Under the pieces are notes generated by a model that ran no database searches, was not told where the DNA came from, and was given only the letters and a program-made list of their open reading frames with translations. A stretch of 53,774 nt of DNA, taken from the NCBI GenBank assembly GCA_046484585.1, contig JAWOIQ010000112.1, forward strand, positions 1 to 53,774. The letters are read 5' to 3'. The position numbers were made by a program, and so were the translations under genes. The DNA comes from JAGXFP01 sp046484585 (GTDB taxonomy: Bacteria; Desulfobacterota; Desulfobulbia; Desulfobulbales; JAGXFP01). Below are positions 25,325 through 34,229 of this stretch, piece by piece (within the stretch, counting starts at the first letter, position 1; each line of letters starts with the position of its first letter).

Positions 25325-28300
25325 AACCGTGCTTGCCGTGTGTGCCGCAACTCTCCTGAGCGCCGCCATGGCCCACGCCTCGACCAGGCCGCCGGTCCAC
25401 AAACTCCATATTTCCTTCGACCTCGACCAGGCAGTCATGCTGGGCACCTCCGTCCTGGAAATTCCGGCCGACGGCGAGGCGATTTATCACACTCCGGGTC
25501 TGATCGTCACCGGGATCTGGATTAACGATCAGGAGGTCGAGCTCAACGACCGGGACCAGGCCTATTTCGCCGATCCCGATCATGAACTGACCCTCGCGGC
25601 AAGCCCTCTTCCCAGAACGGTGAAGGTCACCTACAAACTGGACCTCTCCGGCGCCGGCAATTCGCCGGTCGGCGACATGATCACCCCCGCGGGCATCTCC
25701 CTTACCAATCTCTGGCATCCCTACCTGCACCAGGACCAGATTTTCCAGCTTACCGCCGTAATCCCGCAAAATTTCGAGGCGATTTCCGAGGCGGAAGAAA
25801 TCTCCACCACGGAAAACAACGGGAACAAGTCCGTGGCTTTTTCCTTCGGGCATCCCCTGGCGGGGATCAATTTCATCGCCGCCCCCTTTATCGTCGAAAA
25901 AACCGCTTTTGGCGACAACCGTGAGCTCTACACCTATTTCCTCGCCGAGGACCGGGAGCTCGCGCCCGAATACCGCCGCAAAACCCTCGAATATCTGGAC
26001 CGCTACGAAAAACTGATCGGCCCTTTTCCCTACAAGCGGTTCAGCGTGGTTGAGAATCTTCTGCCCACCGGCTATTCGATGCCGACCTTTACCGTTCTCG
26101 GCCAATCGGTAATCAGGCTGCCGTTTATAACCGAGACCTCTCTGGGCCATGAAACCCTGCATCAGTGGTTCGGCAACTCGGTCCGCACCGCCCCCGTCGG
26201 CGGCAACTGGTCGGAAGGGCTGGTCACCCTGCTGGCCGATGCCGAGTACATGCGGGAAGAAGGCAAGGGCGCTGAATTCAGGAAGGACCAGCTGATCAAA
26301 TATCTCAGCTATGTGCACGCCGACAACGAGATAACACTGGAGGATTTCGCCGGGGCCCAAAGCCATCTGCTCCGAGGTCAGGAGACCATGCGGGCGGTCG
26401 GCTATACCCGCTCCGCCATGATCTTTCATATGCTGAGAAACCGAATCGGCGAAGAGAAATTCATCAAAGGCCTCCGCGATTTTCACCGTCGTTTCAAGCA
26501 CCGTGCAGCGGACTGGCAAAATCTGATCGACAGCTTTGAACAGGCAGACGCCGCCAGCCTGGACGATTTCTTCAGCCAATGGCTGACCAGGGCCGATCTG
26601 CCGATCCTGCAGATCAAGAATTTCAAGCTGGACCGGCATGAGGGCCGGCCGATTATGCGCTTCAACCTGCATCAGGCAAACGGGGCTGACAATCCCTACC
26701 GGCTCGAAGTTCCCCTGACCGTGGTCACCGATCTCGAAACGATTACCCGGACCATCAAGACCGAGGCCGGGGATACCGAGGTGGAAATTCCCCTGACCTC
26801 CAATCCGCGCCAATTGATCATCGACGAAAACTATGATCTGATGCGGAGCCTCGCCGACTCGGAATATCCCCATGTCTGGTCGCGCTTTGCCGGCGCCGCC
26901 AGGAAACTGGCGGTTATCGATCCGAATCAGGATCGGGAAATCTTCGCCCCCCTCCTGGCCCTGCTGGAACAGATGGGTTGTGAATTTGTCCCGGCGGATG
27001 AAGTCAGCAACCAGAAGATCGCCGAGTCCGCCGTCATCTTCCTCGGCCTCTCCTCGTCGGCCTCGCGGAACCTGTTCGCCCGGCCCGACCACCCCGACTC
27101 CGGCATGACCGTCGACATCAGGGCAAACCCGCTTAACCCGTCGTTAAGCGCGGTTCTGGTCTCGGCCGCCGATCAGGAGGAAGTCCTCGCGGCGGCCCGG
27201 AAGATCAGCCATTACGGCAAGTACAGCTATCTGCACTTCGAACAGGGGCGGCCCGTCGCCAAAAAGATCAATCCGACCGAGGAGGGTCAGCGCTTCACCA
27301 TCGACCCGCCCCCCGGTGGCATCAGGATCGAAGACAAATTGTCCTTTGACGGGATCATCGAACAACTGGAAAAATTGCGGGTGGTCTACCTCGGCGAAAG
27401 CCACACCCGTTACGAAGATCATCTCCTGCAGGTCAGGGTGATCCGGGCCATGTACGATCAGAATCCCGAACTGGCCATCGGCATGGAGATGTTCTCCCGG
27501 GAGGACCAGGACGTCCTGGACAGATACGTTATCGAGCAGAGCATCGATGAAGAGGAATTTTTGCGGCAAAGCCGTTACCTGGTCAAGTGGAGTTTTGATT
27601 ACCGCCTGTACCAACCGATCATCAACTTCGCCCGCCTGAACCGAATTCCGGTGATCGCCCTCAACCAGGACAAGGAAATTGTCAGCAAAGTTTACCGGGA
27701 AACGGGCCTGGAAGGTCTTAGCGAGGAGGAGCTCGCCACGATCCCCGAGGATCTCGACCTTTCCATGCCCGACTACCGGAACCGGATCAGCTCGGTTTTC
27801 AGGATGCATAACGGCCACAACAACCAGGCCGACCGGCTCAACCAGTTCCTCCATGCTCAATCCATATGGGACGAAACCATGGCCGATACAATCGCCGGCT
27901 ACCTCGCCGACAACCCCGACCGCCGGATGGCGGTAATCGCCGGTCGCGGCCACGTCAGCAAGAAAAACGCCATTCCCCCCAGAGTCGCCCGGCGCCTTGA
28001 AGTCGAACAGGCGGTCATCCTGAATGTCGAACAATTTGAAGTGGATGCCGAGACCGCCGATTATCTGCTCTTTTCGGCGCCGGCCACACTGCCGCCCCCG
28101 GCACTCATGGGCGTCGTCCTCAAAGAGGAGGAGGGCCGGGTCCTGGTCGACAAAGTCTCACCCCACGGCATGGCCGGCAAATCCGGAATAAAACCGGGTG
28201 ATATAATCCTCAATCTGGACGGTAAGCCCGTCGACAGTATTGAAGAACTGAAAATAATCATGTTCTACAAGGAAAAAGGCGAAAAGGTTGTGGTCGGATT

Positions 28301-28358
28301 GAAAAGAGGACGCCGCTTCTGGCCCGATACCGAACTGGAAGTCGAAGTGCCGTTGTAA
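25269..28358 (+). CDS. Secreted M1-like peptidase fused to ChaN and PDZ domains
   Basis: A 1029-residue protein with a signal peptide (a basic start, then hydrophobic residues to AMAHA near 37). Residues about 200-450 are an M1 gluzincin-like domain with His294-Glu295-x-x-His298 in GHETLHQWFGNSV, followed 17 residues later by a Glu in NWSEG; the usual spacing is 18. Residues about 700-930 are a ChaN/DUF399 domain with VYLGESHTRYEDH (GESH from 709) and a late GRGHVSKK. Residues about 955-1029 are PDZ (GIKPGDIILNLDGKPV). ChaN domains bind heme and the whole protein is probably periplasmic. It starts at GTG inside trmFO, so coupling is likely. Confidence 0.85.
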   Translation: MPNKPANPLKSGAIRKTLRTVLAVCAATLLSAAMAHASTRPPVHKLHISFDLDQAVMLGTSVLEIPADGEAIYHTPGLIVTGIWINDQEVELNDRDQAYFADPDHELTLAASPLPRTVKVTYKLDLSGAGNSPVGDMITPAGISLTNLWHPYLHQDQIFQLTAVIPQNFEAISEAEEISTTENNGNKSVAFSFGHPLAGINFIAAPFIVEKTAFGDNRELYTYFLAEDRELAPEYRRKTLEYLDRYEKLIGPFPYKRFSVVENLLPTGYSMPTFTVLGQSVIRLPFITETSLGHETLHQWFGNSVRTAPVGGNWSEGLVTLLADAEYMREEGKGAEFRKDQLIKYLSYVHADNEITLEDFAGAQSHLLRGQETMRAVGYTRSAMIFHMLRNRIGEEKFIKGLRDFHRRFKHRAADWQNLIDSFEQADAASLDDFFSQWLTRADLPILQIKNFKLDRHEGRPIMRFNLHQANGADNPYRLEVPLTVVTDLETITRTIKTEAGDTEVEIPLTSNPRQLIIDENYDLMRSLADSEYPHVWSRFAGAARKLAVIDPNQDREIFAPLLALLEQMGCEFVPADEVSNQKIAESAVIFLGLSSSASRNLFARPDHPDSGMTVDIRANPLNPSLSAVLVSAADQEEVLAAARKISHYGKYSYLHFEQGRPVAKKINPTEEGQRFTIDPPPGGIRIEDKLSFDGIIEQLEKLRVVYLGESHTRYEDHLLQVRVIRAMYDQNPELAIGMEMFSREDQDVLDRYVIEQSIDEEEFLRQSRYLVKWSFDYRLYQPIINFARLNRIPVIALNQDKEIVSKVYRETGLEGLSEEELATIPEDLDLSMPDYRNRISSVFRMHNGHNNQADRLNQFLHAQSIWDETMADTIAGYLADNPDRRMAVIAGRGHVSKKNAIPPRVARRLEVEQAVILNVEQFEVDAETADYLLFSAPATLPPPALMGVVLKEEEGRVLVDKVSPHGMAGKSGIKPGDIILNLDGKPVDSIEELKIIMFYKEKGEKVVVGLKRGRRFWPDTELEVEVPL

Positions 28359-28410
28359 ACTCAACTTTCTGGCTTGTCTTATGGTATGTTTGCTGTCATG
28401 ACAAGAAAAG

Positions 28411-28505
28411 CCAGGAGCCAGGAGCCGGGAGCCGGGAGTTAGAAGCCGGGAGTTAGGAGCCGGGAGCCGGGAGCCGGGAGCCGGGAGCCGGGAGCCGGGA
28501 GCCGG
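28411..28505 (+). repeat. GGGAGCC heptamer tandem array
   Basis: About 13 head-to-tail units of a 7-bp GGGAGCC motif. The last half is near perfect and the first half is interrupted by variants with GGGAGTTAG. Such arrays slip during replication, so copy number is expected to vary. It lies between two convergent genes and has no CRISPR-like spacers. Confidence 0.85.
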
Positions 28506-28572
28506 AATGACTGATTTTAAAGCTTTTCTCTTGGATTCTGACTACTGGCTTCTGGATTCTTGTGAAACACAG

Positions 28573-30855
28573 TCAGGAAAGGACCTTGCGAACAACATCC
28601 TTAAGATCCTTCAATTTGAAGGGCTTGTTCATTGCCGCGCTGAATCCGTAATTACGGTAACCGGCCATGACCGGATCGTTGGAATAACCGCTGGCCACGA
28701 TAAGCTTGGCATCGGGATCGATCTTGTGGATCTCCCGGGCCGCATCCTTGCCCCCCATGCCGCCGGGGATGGTCAGATCCATGATAACGAGCGAAATCGG
28801 TTCGGCCTGGGTCATCTCCTGCCGATATAAGCGGACGGCTTCCTCCCCATCCCGGACGGCGACAACCTCATAACCGAAGCTGCTAAGCATGTTGATGACA
28901 AGCTCCCTGATCATGTCGTCGTCGTCCATGATCATTATCCGACCTTTTCCCCCGGCGGGTCCAGCTTCCACCGGCTCACGATGTTCAAAAGGGATGGGGG
29001 TCTCCACCGAGGCGGGCAGATAGAAGGTGAAGAGGGCTCCCTCTCCCGGTTTCGAATCGACCTCGATATGGCCGCCGTGATTATTGATGATAGAATGGGT
29101 AATGGCCAGGCCGAGTCCGCTGCCCGTCGTTTTGGTGGTATAAAACGGATCGAATATCTTATCCTGCTGGTCGTCGGGAATTCCGGCGCCCTGATCCCTG
29201 ATACTGACCTCCACATAGGATCCGGCCTTGAGAACGGCGGTGTCCCTGGGGTTGTAATGATTGGCACACATAACGGTGATCGTGCCGCCGCCGGACATCG
29301 CGGCCAATGCGTTCAGGATAATATTCTGGACGACCTGGCTGATCTGGCCTTTATCTACTTCAACGCTCCAGAGATCTTCAGCAAAGATGTAATCGCACTG
29401 GACATTACTGCCGCGCAGGACGAAGTCGGCGGAGTCCTCGATTATCTCCTTGATTGTCGCAATATTCTTGATCGGCTCGCCGCCCTTGGAAAAGGTAAGG
29501 AGCTGGTGGGTTAAATTCTTGGCGCGTCCGCAGGCCTTCTCGGCGGAAGAGAGCAGTTGATGTTTTTCATCGCTGCTGTCCGTCCGGAGTAAGGCCAGAC
29601 TGATATTACCCATTATGGCGGTCAGTATGTTGTTGAAATCATGGGCAATCCCGCCGGCCAAAACCCCAAGGGATTCAAGTTTTTTGATTTTGGCCAACTC
29701 TTCCTCGGTCTTGCTCTTCTCGGTAACATCCCGAAAGACCAGGACCGCGCCGATAACCTCGCTTTCCATGTTCCTGATGAACGAACCGTTTTCGGAAACG
29801 AGCCTTATCGAACCGTCTTTCTTCTTCAATCTTTTGGGGGCGCCCGCGGAGGCGGAATCCTGGTAACAGATTTCCTTCAGCCAATTTTCGGCGCTGACGG
29901 CGGAATCCCTGTCGATAAAGTTTAAGACCTCGTCGAATTTTCGGCCCACCGCCACGGACTGCGTCCATCCGGTAATCTCTCCGGCGGCCTTGTTGATCAA
30001 GACGATATTTCCGTCGGTATCGGTGGTGATGACCCCGTCGCCGATGCTCCGCAAGGTCACCCTGAGCTGCTCCCGCTCGGCAAGCAGCTGCTTGGTCGCG
30101 TCGGTCTGGATGGTAATATCCTGAAAACTTTCGACAATTCCGACCAGATTGCCGCCCGCATCGTGAAACGGCCTGGCGGTGACGATGAACTCTCCGGACC
30201 TGCCGCTGGGCAGTTCCTTGGAAAACTGATTCACCACCTCTTTCCTGCCGGCGGCAATCTGGTCAACCGGACAGGCCGGGGTGTGGCACGACGGGCCGGG
30301 TCGAGACTCAAAACATTTCAAATACCTTCCCCGACCGGCGGTTTTAGGCCAGATCTCGTAATATGCCTTGTTGGCCTTGAGCATCTCGCAATCGAGATTC
30401 ATCATGCATATCGGGTTGGCGCTGTTCAGTACGGTCTCCAGGCTGACATTGGCCTCCGCCAGTTGTCTGGTTCTCTCCTCGACAAGATCCTCGAGACCGG
30501 TTTTATACTTCTCCACTTCATTATGAACCCTCTGCAGACGATTGAAATAGAGGCTGAAGGAGGCGATGATCACGAAAGTCATCGTATTAACGGCCCCGCT
30601 GAAGGGAGAAATCGTCAACCAGAGATCGTTACGCGCGGTTAATTGCAGAATACCCCTGAGCAGGTGGCCAACCGAACGCGACACGGCAAACAGCACAAAG
30701 GTAACGGTCAGCAGGTAAACATAATGGCGGAAGATATCGTTGGATTGAGCCCTATGCCATTTAAAGGAATAATAAGCGCAAAACAGGGCAAGGAGGAAGG
30801 TGGTCAATGAACCGGCCATATCCACGAAAAGAACCGGCGTCCAGGAAATGATCAT
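28573..30855 (-). CDS. Hybrid sensor histidine kinase with receiver domain
   Basis: A 760-residue membrane-anchored kinase. Hydrophobic segments in the first 115 residues are followed by a coiled coil, a PAS domain (NPICMMNLDCEMLKANKAYYEIW) with a Cys cluster around GPSCHTPACPVD, and a second PAS (GDGVITTDTDGNIVLINKAAGEI). HisKA is GGIAHDFNNILTAIMGNIS with the phospho-His, then HATPase (DQGAGIPDDQQDKIFDPFYT). A C-terminal receiver has the phospho-Asp in LVIMDLTIPG and NKPF. The start is the ATG with a GGAGG site that overlaps the stop of the upstream membrane protein gene. No separate output protein is nearby. Confidence 0.9.
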   Translation of the reverse strand: MIISWTPVLFVDMAGSLTTFLLALFCAYYSFKWHRAQSNDIFRHYVYLLTVTFVLFAVSRSVGHLLRGILQLTARNDLWLTISPFSGAVNTMTFVIIASFSLYFNRLQRVHNEVEKYKTGLEDLVEERTRQLAEANVSLETVLNSANPICMMNLDCEMLKANKAYYEIWPKTAGRGRYLKCFESRPGPSCHTPACPVDQIAAGRKEVVNQFSKELPSGRSGEFIVTARPFHDAGGNLVGIVESFQDITIQTDATKQLLAEREQLRVTLRSIGDGVITTDTDGNIVLINKAAGEITGWTQSVAVGRKFDEVLNFIDRDSAVSAENWLKEICYQDSASAGAPKRLKKKDGSIRLVSENGSFIRNMESEVIGAVLVFRDVTEKSKTEEELAKIKKLESLGVLAGGIAHDFNNILTAIMGNISLALLRTDSSDEKHQLLSSAEKACGRAKNLTHQLLTFSKGGEPIKNIATIKEIIEDSADFVLRGSNVQCDYIFAEDLWSVEVDKGQISQVVQNIILNALAAMSGGGTITVMCANHYNPRDTAVLKAGSYVEVSIRDQGAGIPDDQQDKIFDPFYTTKTTGSGLGLAITHSIINNHGGHIEVDSKPGEGALFTFYLPASVETPIPFEHREPVEAGPAGGKGRIMIMDDDDMIRELVINMLSSFGYEVVAVRDGEEAVRLYRQEMTQAEPISLVIMDLTIPGGMGGKDAAREIHKIDPDAKLIVASGYSNDPVMAGYRNYGFSAAMNKPFKLKDLKDVVRKVLS

Positions 30856-31277
30856 GGTTGCCGCCTCCATTTCCGCAGGGCCAGGAACAACAGCAAAAAA
30901 GCGGGCACCAGCAGGAGATGATCGAGCCGGGTCAGGTAGAAAAGAAGATCCCAGGCCCCGTCGATGGTCATCCCGACAGTCAGGCCTTCATCCTTTATCA
31001 ATTTGCCCGGCTCTAGAAATTCTCGCATCCAATGGCCGGTGAAAGTCAGCAGATTCCAGCAAATCAGCAGCCAGAGAAAGGATTTGAATTCGATCCAGCC
31101 GCGATCGTGGAAGCGGCTCCTGTAGATTTTATAGAGAAGATAGCCGATCCCCAGGACAAAAAACAAATGGCCGCCCTGATGAGCGACCAAACCCTCGGCG
31201 CCGCCATGTCCCTGCACGGCCAGGACGTAAGTCGGCCATAAAAGGATAATGACGGTCGCCAAAAGACCGTAAAGCAT
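30852..31277 (-). CDS. Small multi-pass membrane protein
   Basis: A 141-residue protein with about four hydrophobic segments (MLYGLLATVIILLWPTYVLA, HLFFVLGIGYLLYKIY, FLWLLICWNLLTF and LLLVPAFLLLFLAL). His residues lie near segment ends (HGGAEGLVAHQGGH, TGHW, RLDH). I do not recognise a named family. The ATG with an AGGGGAG site is chosen; a longer frame exists upstream. It is translationally coupled to the sensor kinase, so it may be its membrane partner or signal input. Metal or heme binding by the histidines is only a guess. Confidence 0.7.
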   Translation of the reverse strand: MLYGLLATVIILLWPTYVLAVQGHGGAEGLVAHQGGHLFFVLGIGYLLYKIYRSRFHDRGWIEFKSFLWLLICWNLLTFTGHWMREFLEPGKLIKDEGLTVGMTIDGAWDLLFYLTRLDHLLLVPAFLLLFLALRKWRRQP

Positions 31278-31705
31278 GGTTGCTCCCCTCTTCACTTGCA
31301 CCAGGTACACCCCCCGCTAAAAGGCGGTTATCCGGCTAGACAAATAACAAAAAATTGATGGAGTCGCAAAAACCCGATCGATTAAATGGGCAAGGCAAAC
31401 CCATGAATTAAAGCTGAGTTGAGCAGCTTGTCTGCTCAAAACGAAACTTATGCCCTGTGGGTACAAAGCTGAGTTGAACAGCCTGTCTGTTTTTATGCCC
31501 TTCAGGGTACAAACAAAACTTATGCCCTGTGGATACAAGTAGCTCTGCCCGTTCGTTTCGCGGCTTTTTTGGGGATAAAAACGGCAAAATGATCGAAACG
31601 ACTATAATAAAATTTCATAAACTGAAAAATCAAAAAGTGCTCGTAAATTGTTATTAATTTTCGGTTACGCACCCTATCCCGTGACTCTTTGCGAGTTCAG
31701 CGATC
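31278..31705. other. Intergenic stretch between divergent genes
   Basis: This space separates the - strand sensor operon from the + strand UDG gene and should carry both promoters. It contains the tandem AAAGCTGAGTTGA repeats and an AT-rich part near 31570-31660. I could not single out a convincing promoter. Confidence 0.5.
31410..31539 (+). repeat. Tandem AAAGCTGAGTTGA repeats
   Basis: Two consecutive copies of a unit of about 50-55 bp start AAAGCTGAGTTGAGCAGC and AAAGCTGAGTTGAACAGC, each followed by an ACTTATGCCCTGTGG- or ATGCCCTTCAGGG-type segment. A third partial half-unit (AACTTATGCCCTGTGGATAC) follows. The same unit occurs once near adk in the opposite orientation. Confidence 0.75.
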
Positions 31706-32533
31706 TTGACAAACACAGTTATTGCGGCGAGACCGATTGCCGATTATTATCAGTATAAGATGATGAGCCATGAAATCAAAAAACTCCTGAGAAAGGCCCG
31801 GAACACCCTGCATTTTCACGAAAGAATGGGTTTAGGCGAAATCCCCCTGACCGCCGGGATCGAGAAATTCTTAACCGATCGCCCCGCCCCGCCCTCTCCG
31901 CCGCGGATCGCCCCCCCCGTCACCAAAAAATCGGCGGCCGGCGGCCGGAGTGGATCGCTATACGTTCCGGCCCCCGCCTCGGCCGTTAACCAGCCCCTGG
32001 CCGAGATATATCAGGATATAAAAGATTGCAGCCGCTGCCAGTTGCACGAAAATCGCCGAGGACTCGTACCCGGTTGCGGCTCCGCCGAGGCCAGGCTATT
32101 GATCATCGAAGACCATCCGACCGCGGCCGAGGAGGCAAGCGGTCTGCCCTTCGCCGGAGAGGCGGGTGAACTTCTGGATAAAATGTTGAAAGCGATTAAT
32201 CTTGACCGCTCCCAGGTCTACCTGACCTCCATCGTCAAATGCAGACCACCAACGAACCAAGAGCCGAATCCCGAGGCGATCAGGACCTGCCTGAATTTCC
32301 TGGCCCGGCAGATTGCCGCCGTCAACCCTTTAATCATCTGCACGATGGGCCCCCTGGCCGCGAGGACCCTTACCGGCAACAATCAATCACTGTTCCGGTT
32401 CAGGGGCAAGCTCCATGATTTCCACGGTATCCCGTTAATCCCTTCCTTTCATCCCGGCTTTCTGTTAAAGAACCCCGAAATGAAAAAGGGCAGCTGGGCG
32501 GATCTGCAATTAATCCAAAAAAAAATCGATTAA
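31706..32533 (+). CDS. Uracil-DNA glycosylase, family 4, with altered motif 1
   Basis: A 275-residue base-excision repair enzyme of the iron-sulfur UDG class. The [4Fe-4S] cysteines are at 108, 111, 179 and 195 (C-x2-C and C-x15-C). SGLPFAGEAGELLDKML and IVKCRPPTNQEPNPEA are family blocks, and motif 3 is SFHPGFLLKNP. Motif 1, normally GE(A/G)PG, reads EDHPT (135-139), so a canonical active-site loop is missing. The start is uncertain: the TTG frame could instead begin at an ATG near residue 19 or 20. The N-terminal 100 residues are Pro-rich and specific to this group. Confidence 0.82.
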   Translation: MTNTVIAARPIADYYQYKMMSHEIKKLLRKARNTLHFHERMGLGEIPLTAGIEKFLTDRPAPPSPPRIAPPVTKKSAAGGRSGSLYVPAPASAVNQPLAEIYQDIKDCSRCQLHENRRGLVPGCGSAEARLLIIEDHPTAAEEASGLPFAGEAGELLDKMLKAINLDRSQVYLTSIVKCRPPTNQEPNPEAIRTCLNFLARQIAAVNPLIICTMGPLAARTLTGNNQSLFRFRGKLHDFHGIPLIPSFHPGFLLKNPEMKKGSWADLQLIQKKID

Positions 32534-32549
32534 ACCAACGGTCAGGCGG

Positions 32550-32861
32550 ATGAAAAAATATCGGTTGTTAATGCACGGCCAGAATTTCCTGTTGAAACGC
32601 GACGGCGAAATCGCCCGTTACGGTTTCTATCAGAATTTTTTCCTGGAGTCGCCCGACCTGAATCAGGCGAAGAGACTGGTGACCAGTATGATCCGGCTCG
32701 ACAAAAAGCTGACCGAAGTGACTCTTAACAAGGTGAACGATCCTCCCCGGATCAACCTCGAAACTTACTGGGAACTCGATAGTTTCGATTATGTCGGTAA
32801 TCACCTCAACACGGACCGGACCCTTTATAAAGAAAAAAAATGGTGGCAGTTCTGGAAATAA
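32550..32861 (+). CDS. Conserved-type hypothetical protein, 103 residues
   Basis: A small soluble protein (KKYRLLMHGQNFLLK at the start, a Trp-rich KKWWQFWK tail) with no domain I can name. It follows the UDG gene by 16 bases with a purine-rich GGCGGATG context, so the two may share a transcript. Length, charge pattern and the tidy spacing support a real gene. No signal peptide or membrane helix is visible. Confidence 0.6.
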   Translation: MKKYRLLMHGQNFLLKRDGEIARYGFYQNFFLESPDLNQAKRLVTSMIRLDKKLTEVTLNKVNDPPRINLETYWELDSFDYVGNHLNTDRTLYKEKKWWQFWK

Positions 32862-32933
32862 CCGGACAGCCGTTTTTCTCCCCGATCGCTTCCTCCTGAA
32901 TCCGTAACATCCCGAGCCAAGAGAAATCAGCAA

Positions 32934-34133
32934 ATGAATCGCAATATTTTCGTCCTGGCCCTGAGCCAGGCCCTAGGCATGTCGGCCGCGCCGATGATCA
33001 TTCTGATAGGCGGCATCATCGGCGCCGAGCTGGCTCCGGATAAATCATGGGCCACCCTGCCGCTGGCCTTGATGGTCATCGGCGGCGCGTCATTCACCGT
33101 TCCGGCCGCCCTCCTGATGGGCAGAATCGGCAGACGATCCGGATTTATACTAGGAATGACCATCGCCCTTCTTGCCTCCCTTACCGGGGTCTATGCGATC
33201 CACCAAGAAAGTTTCCAGCTGTTTTGCCTGGCAACTCTCGGGATCGGCGCCAATATGGCCTTCGTTCAGCAATATCGGTTCGCCGCAGCCGAAAGTGTCG
33301 CCCAATCATACCTCGGTCGGGCCGTTTCCCTGGTTCTGGTCGGCGGGATCGTCGCCGCCTTTCTGGGTCCGGAACTGGCCAAGAATTCCAGGGACTGGCT
33401 GCCGTTTGGGCCCTATAGCGGTTCCTTCGCCGCTCTGGCCGGCTTCTATCTGCTTAACATCGCGATAATGTCATTTTTAATCACTCCGCGGCCCCTCGAG
33501 GCCGCCGCTGCCGGAAGCAGGCGGCCGCTGAAGGGTGTCATCCTGCAGCCCCTGTACCTGACCGCCGTCCTGGCCGCACTCTCGGCTTACTGGTGCATGA
33601 CCTTTATCATGACCGCCACCCCGGTCAGCATGCATGTGATTGATGGCTTTTCCTTGGCGGATACCGCCTGGGTAGTCCAGAGCCATGTTCTGGCCATGTT
33701 TGTTCCCTCTTTTTTCAGCGGCTGGCTGATCGATCGTTTCGGGCTGAGCAAAACCATGATCAGCGGCATTATTCTGATGGGATTATGCGTGGTTGTCGCC
33801 CTGATCGACCGTCATCTCGCCCATTACTGGTTTGCCCTGGTCGCATTGGGAGTCGGCTGGAATTTCCTCTTTGTCGGCGGAACCACCTTATTGACCAAAA
33901 CCTACCGCCCGTCGGAACGTTTCAAGGCCCAGGCCGTCAACGATCTTACCGTTTACGGCTTTCAGGCCACCGCCTCCCTGTCCGCCGGGGCGTTAATCTT
34001 TTATGTCGGCTGGGAAGCGGTTAACCTGATCACCCTGCCCTGGCTGCTCGGCATCCTTCTGATCATCCTCAAAATGAGCCCTGATCTGAAAACCGCGTCG
34101 CACCCGGCGGATCGTCCCTTATCGGAGCCCTGA
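32934..34133 (+). CDS. MFS transporter
   Basis: A 399-residue polytopic protein with about twelve hydrophobic segments. The loop between helices 2 and 3 reads LLMGRIGRRSGFILG, the major facilitator signature, and the second-half counterpart is GWLIDRFGLSKTMISG. The first helix (FVLALSQALGMSAAPMIILIGG) resembles the YfcJ/YcaD-type small-molecule exporters. Substrate cannot be deduced. It stands alone after the small hypothetical gene. Confidence 0.85.
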   Translation: MNRNIFVLALSQALGMSAAPMIILIGGIIGAELAPDKSWATLPLALMVIGGASFTVPAALLMGRIGRRSGFILGMTIALLASLTGVYAIHQESFQLFCLATLGIGANMAFVQQYRFAAAESVAQSYLGRAVSLVLVGGIVAAFLGPELAKNSRDWLPFGPYSGSFAALAGFYLLNIAIMSFLITPRPLEAAAAGSRRPLKGVILQPLYLTAVLAALSAYWCMTFIMTATPVSMHVIDGFSLADTAWVVQSHVLAMFVPSFFSGWLIDRFGLSKTMISGIILMGLCVVVALIDRHLAHYWFALVALGVGWNFLFVGGTTLLTKTYRPSERFKAQAVNDLTVYGFQATASLSAGALIFYVGWEAVNLITLPWLLGILLIILKMSPDLKTASHPADRPLSEP

Positions 34134-34229
34134 AAGTCCGGGCAAACCGACAGGTTGACAACGACTGATAATTCAGACTAGGATAAGATTAATGACTCTA
34201 CGCAGCCGGTTTTCAAGGAAGCCGAAAAT

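Noticed and set aside
25230..27092. 620-codon frame on the - strand opposite the M1/ChaN gene
   Set aside because: It mirrors the third-position GC bias of the + strand gene, has no recognisable domain and its translation is low complexity; it is a shadow.
27144..28034. 296-codon frame opposite the ChaN domain
   Set aside because: Antisense shadow of the ChaN-coding region, no domain seen.
28411..28505. Heptamer array as a CRISPR
   Set aside because: Units are contiguous with no spacers and no cas gene lies in the window.
31410..31539. Repeats as CRISPR or as a small protein gene
   Set aside because: Only two units, tandem without spacers; the - strand frame there simply translates the repeat twice.
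31660..31705. Another decayed palindromic element (CCTATCCCGTGAC)
   Set aside because: The match is about 13 bases and lacks the arms, too little to claim.
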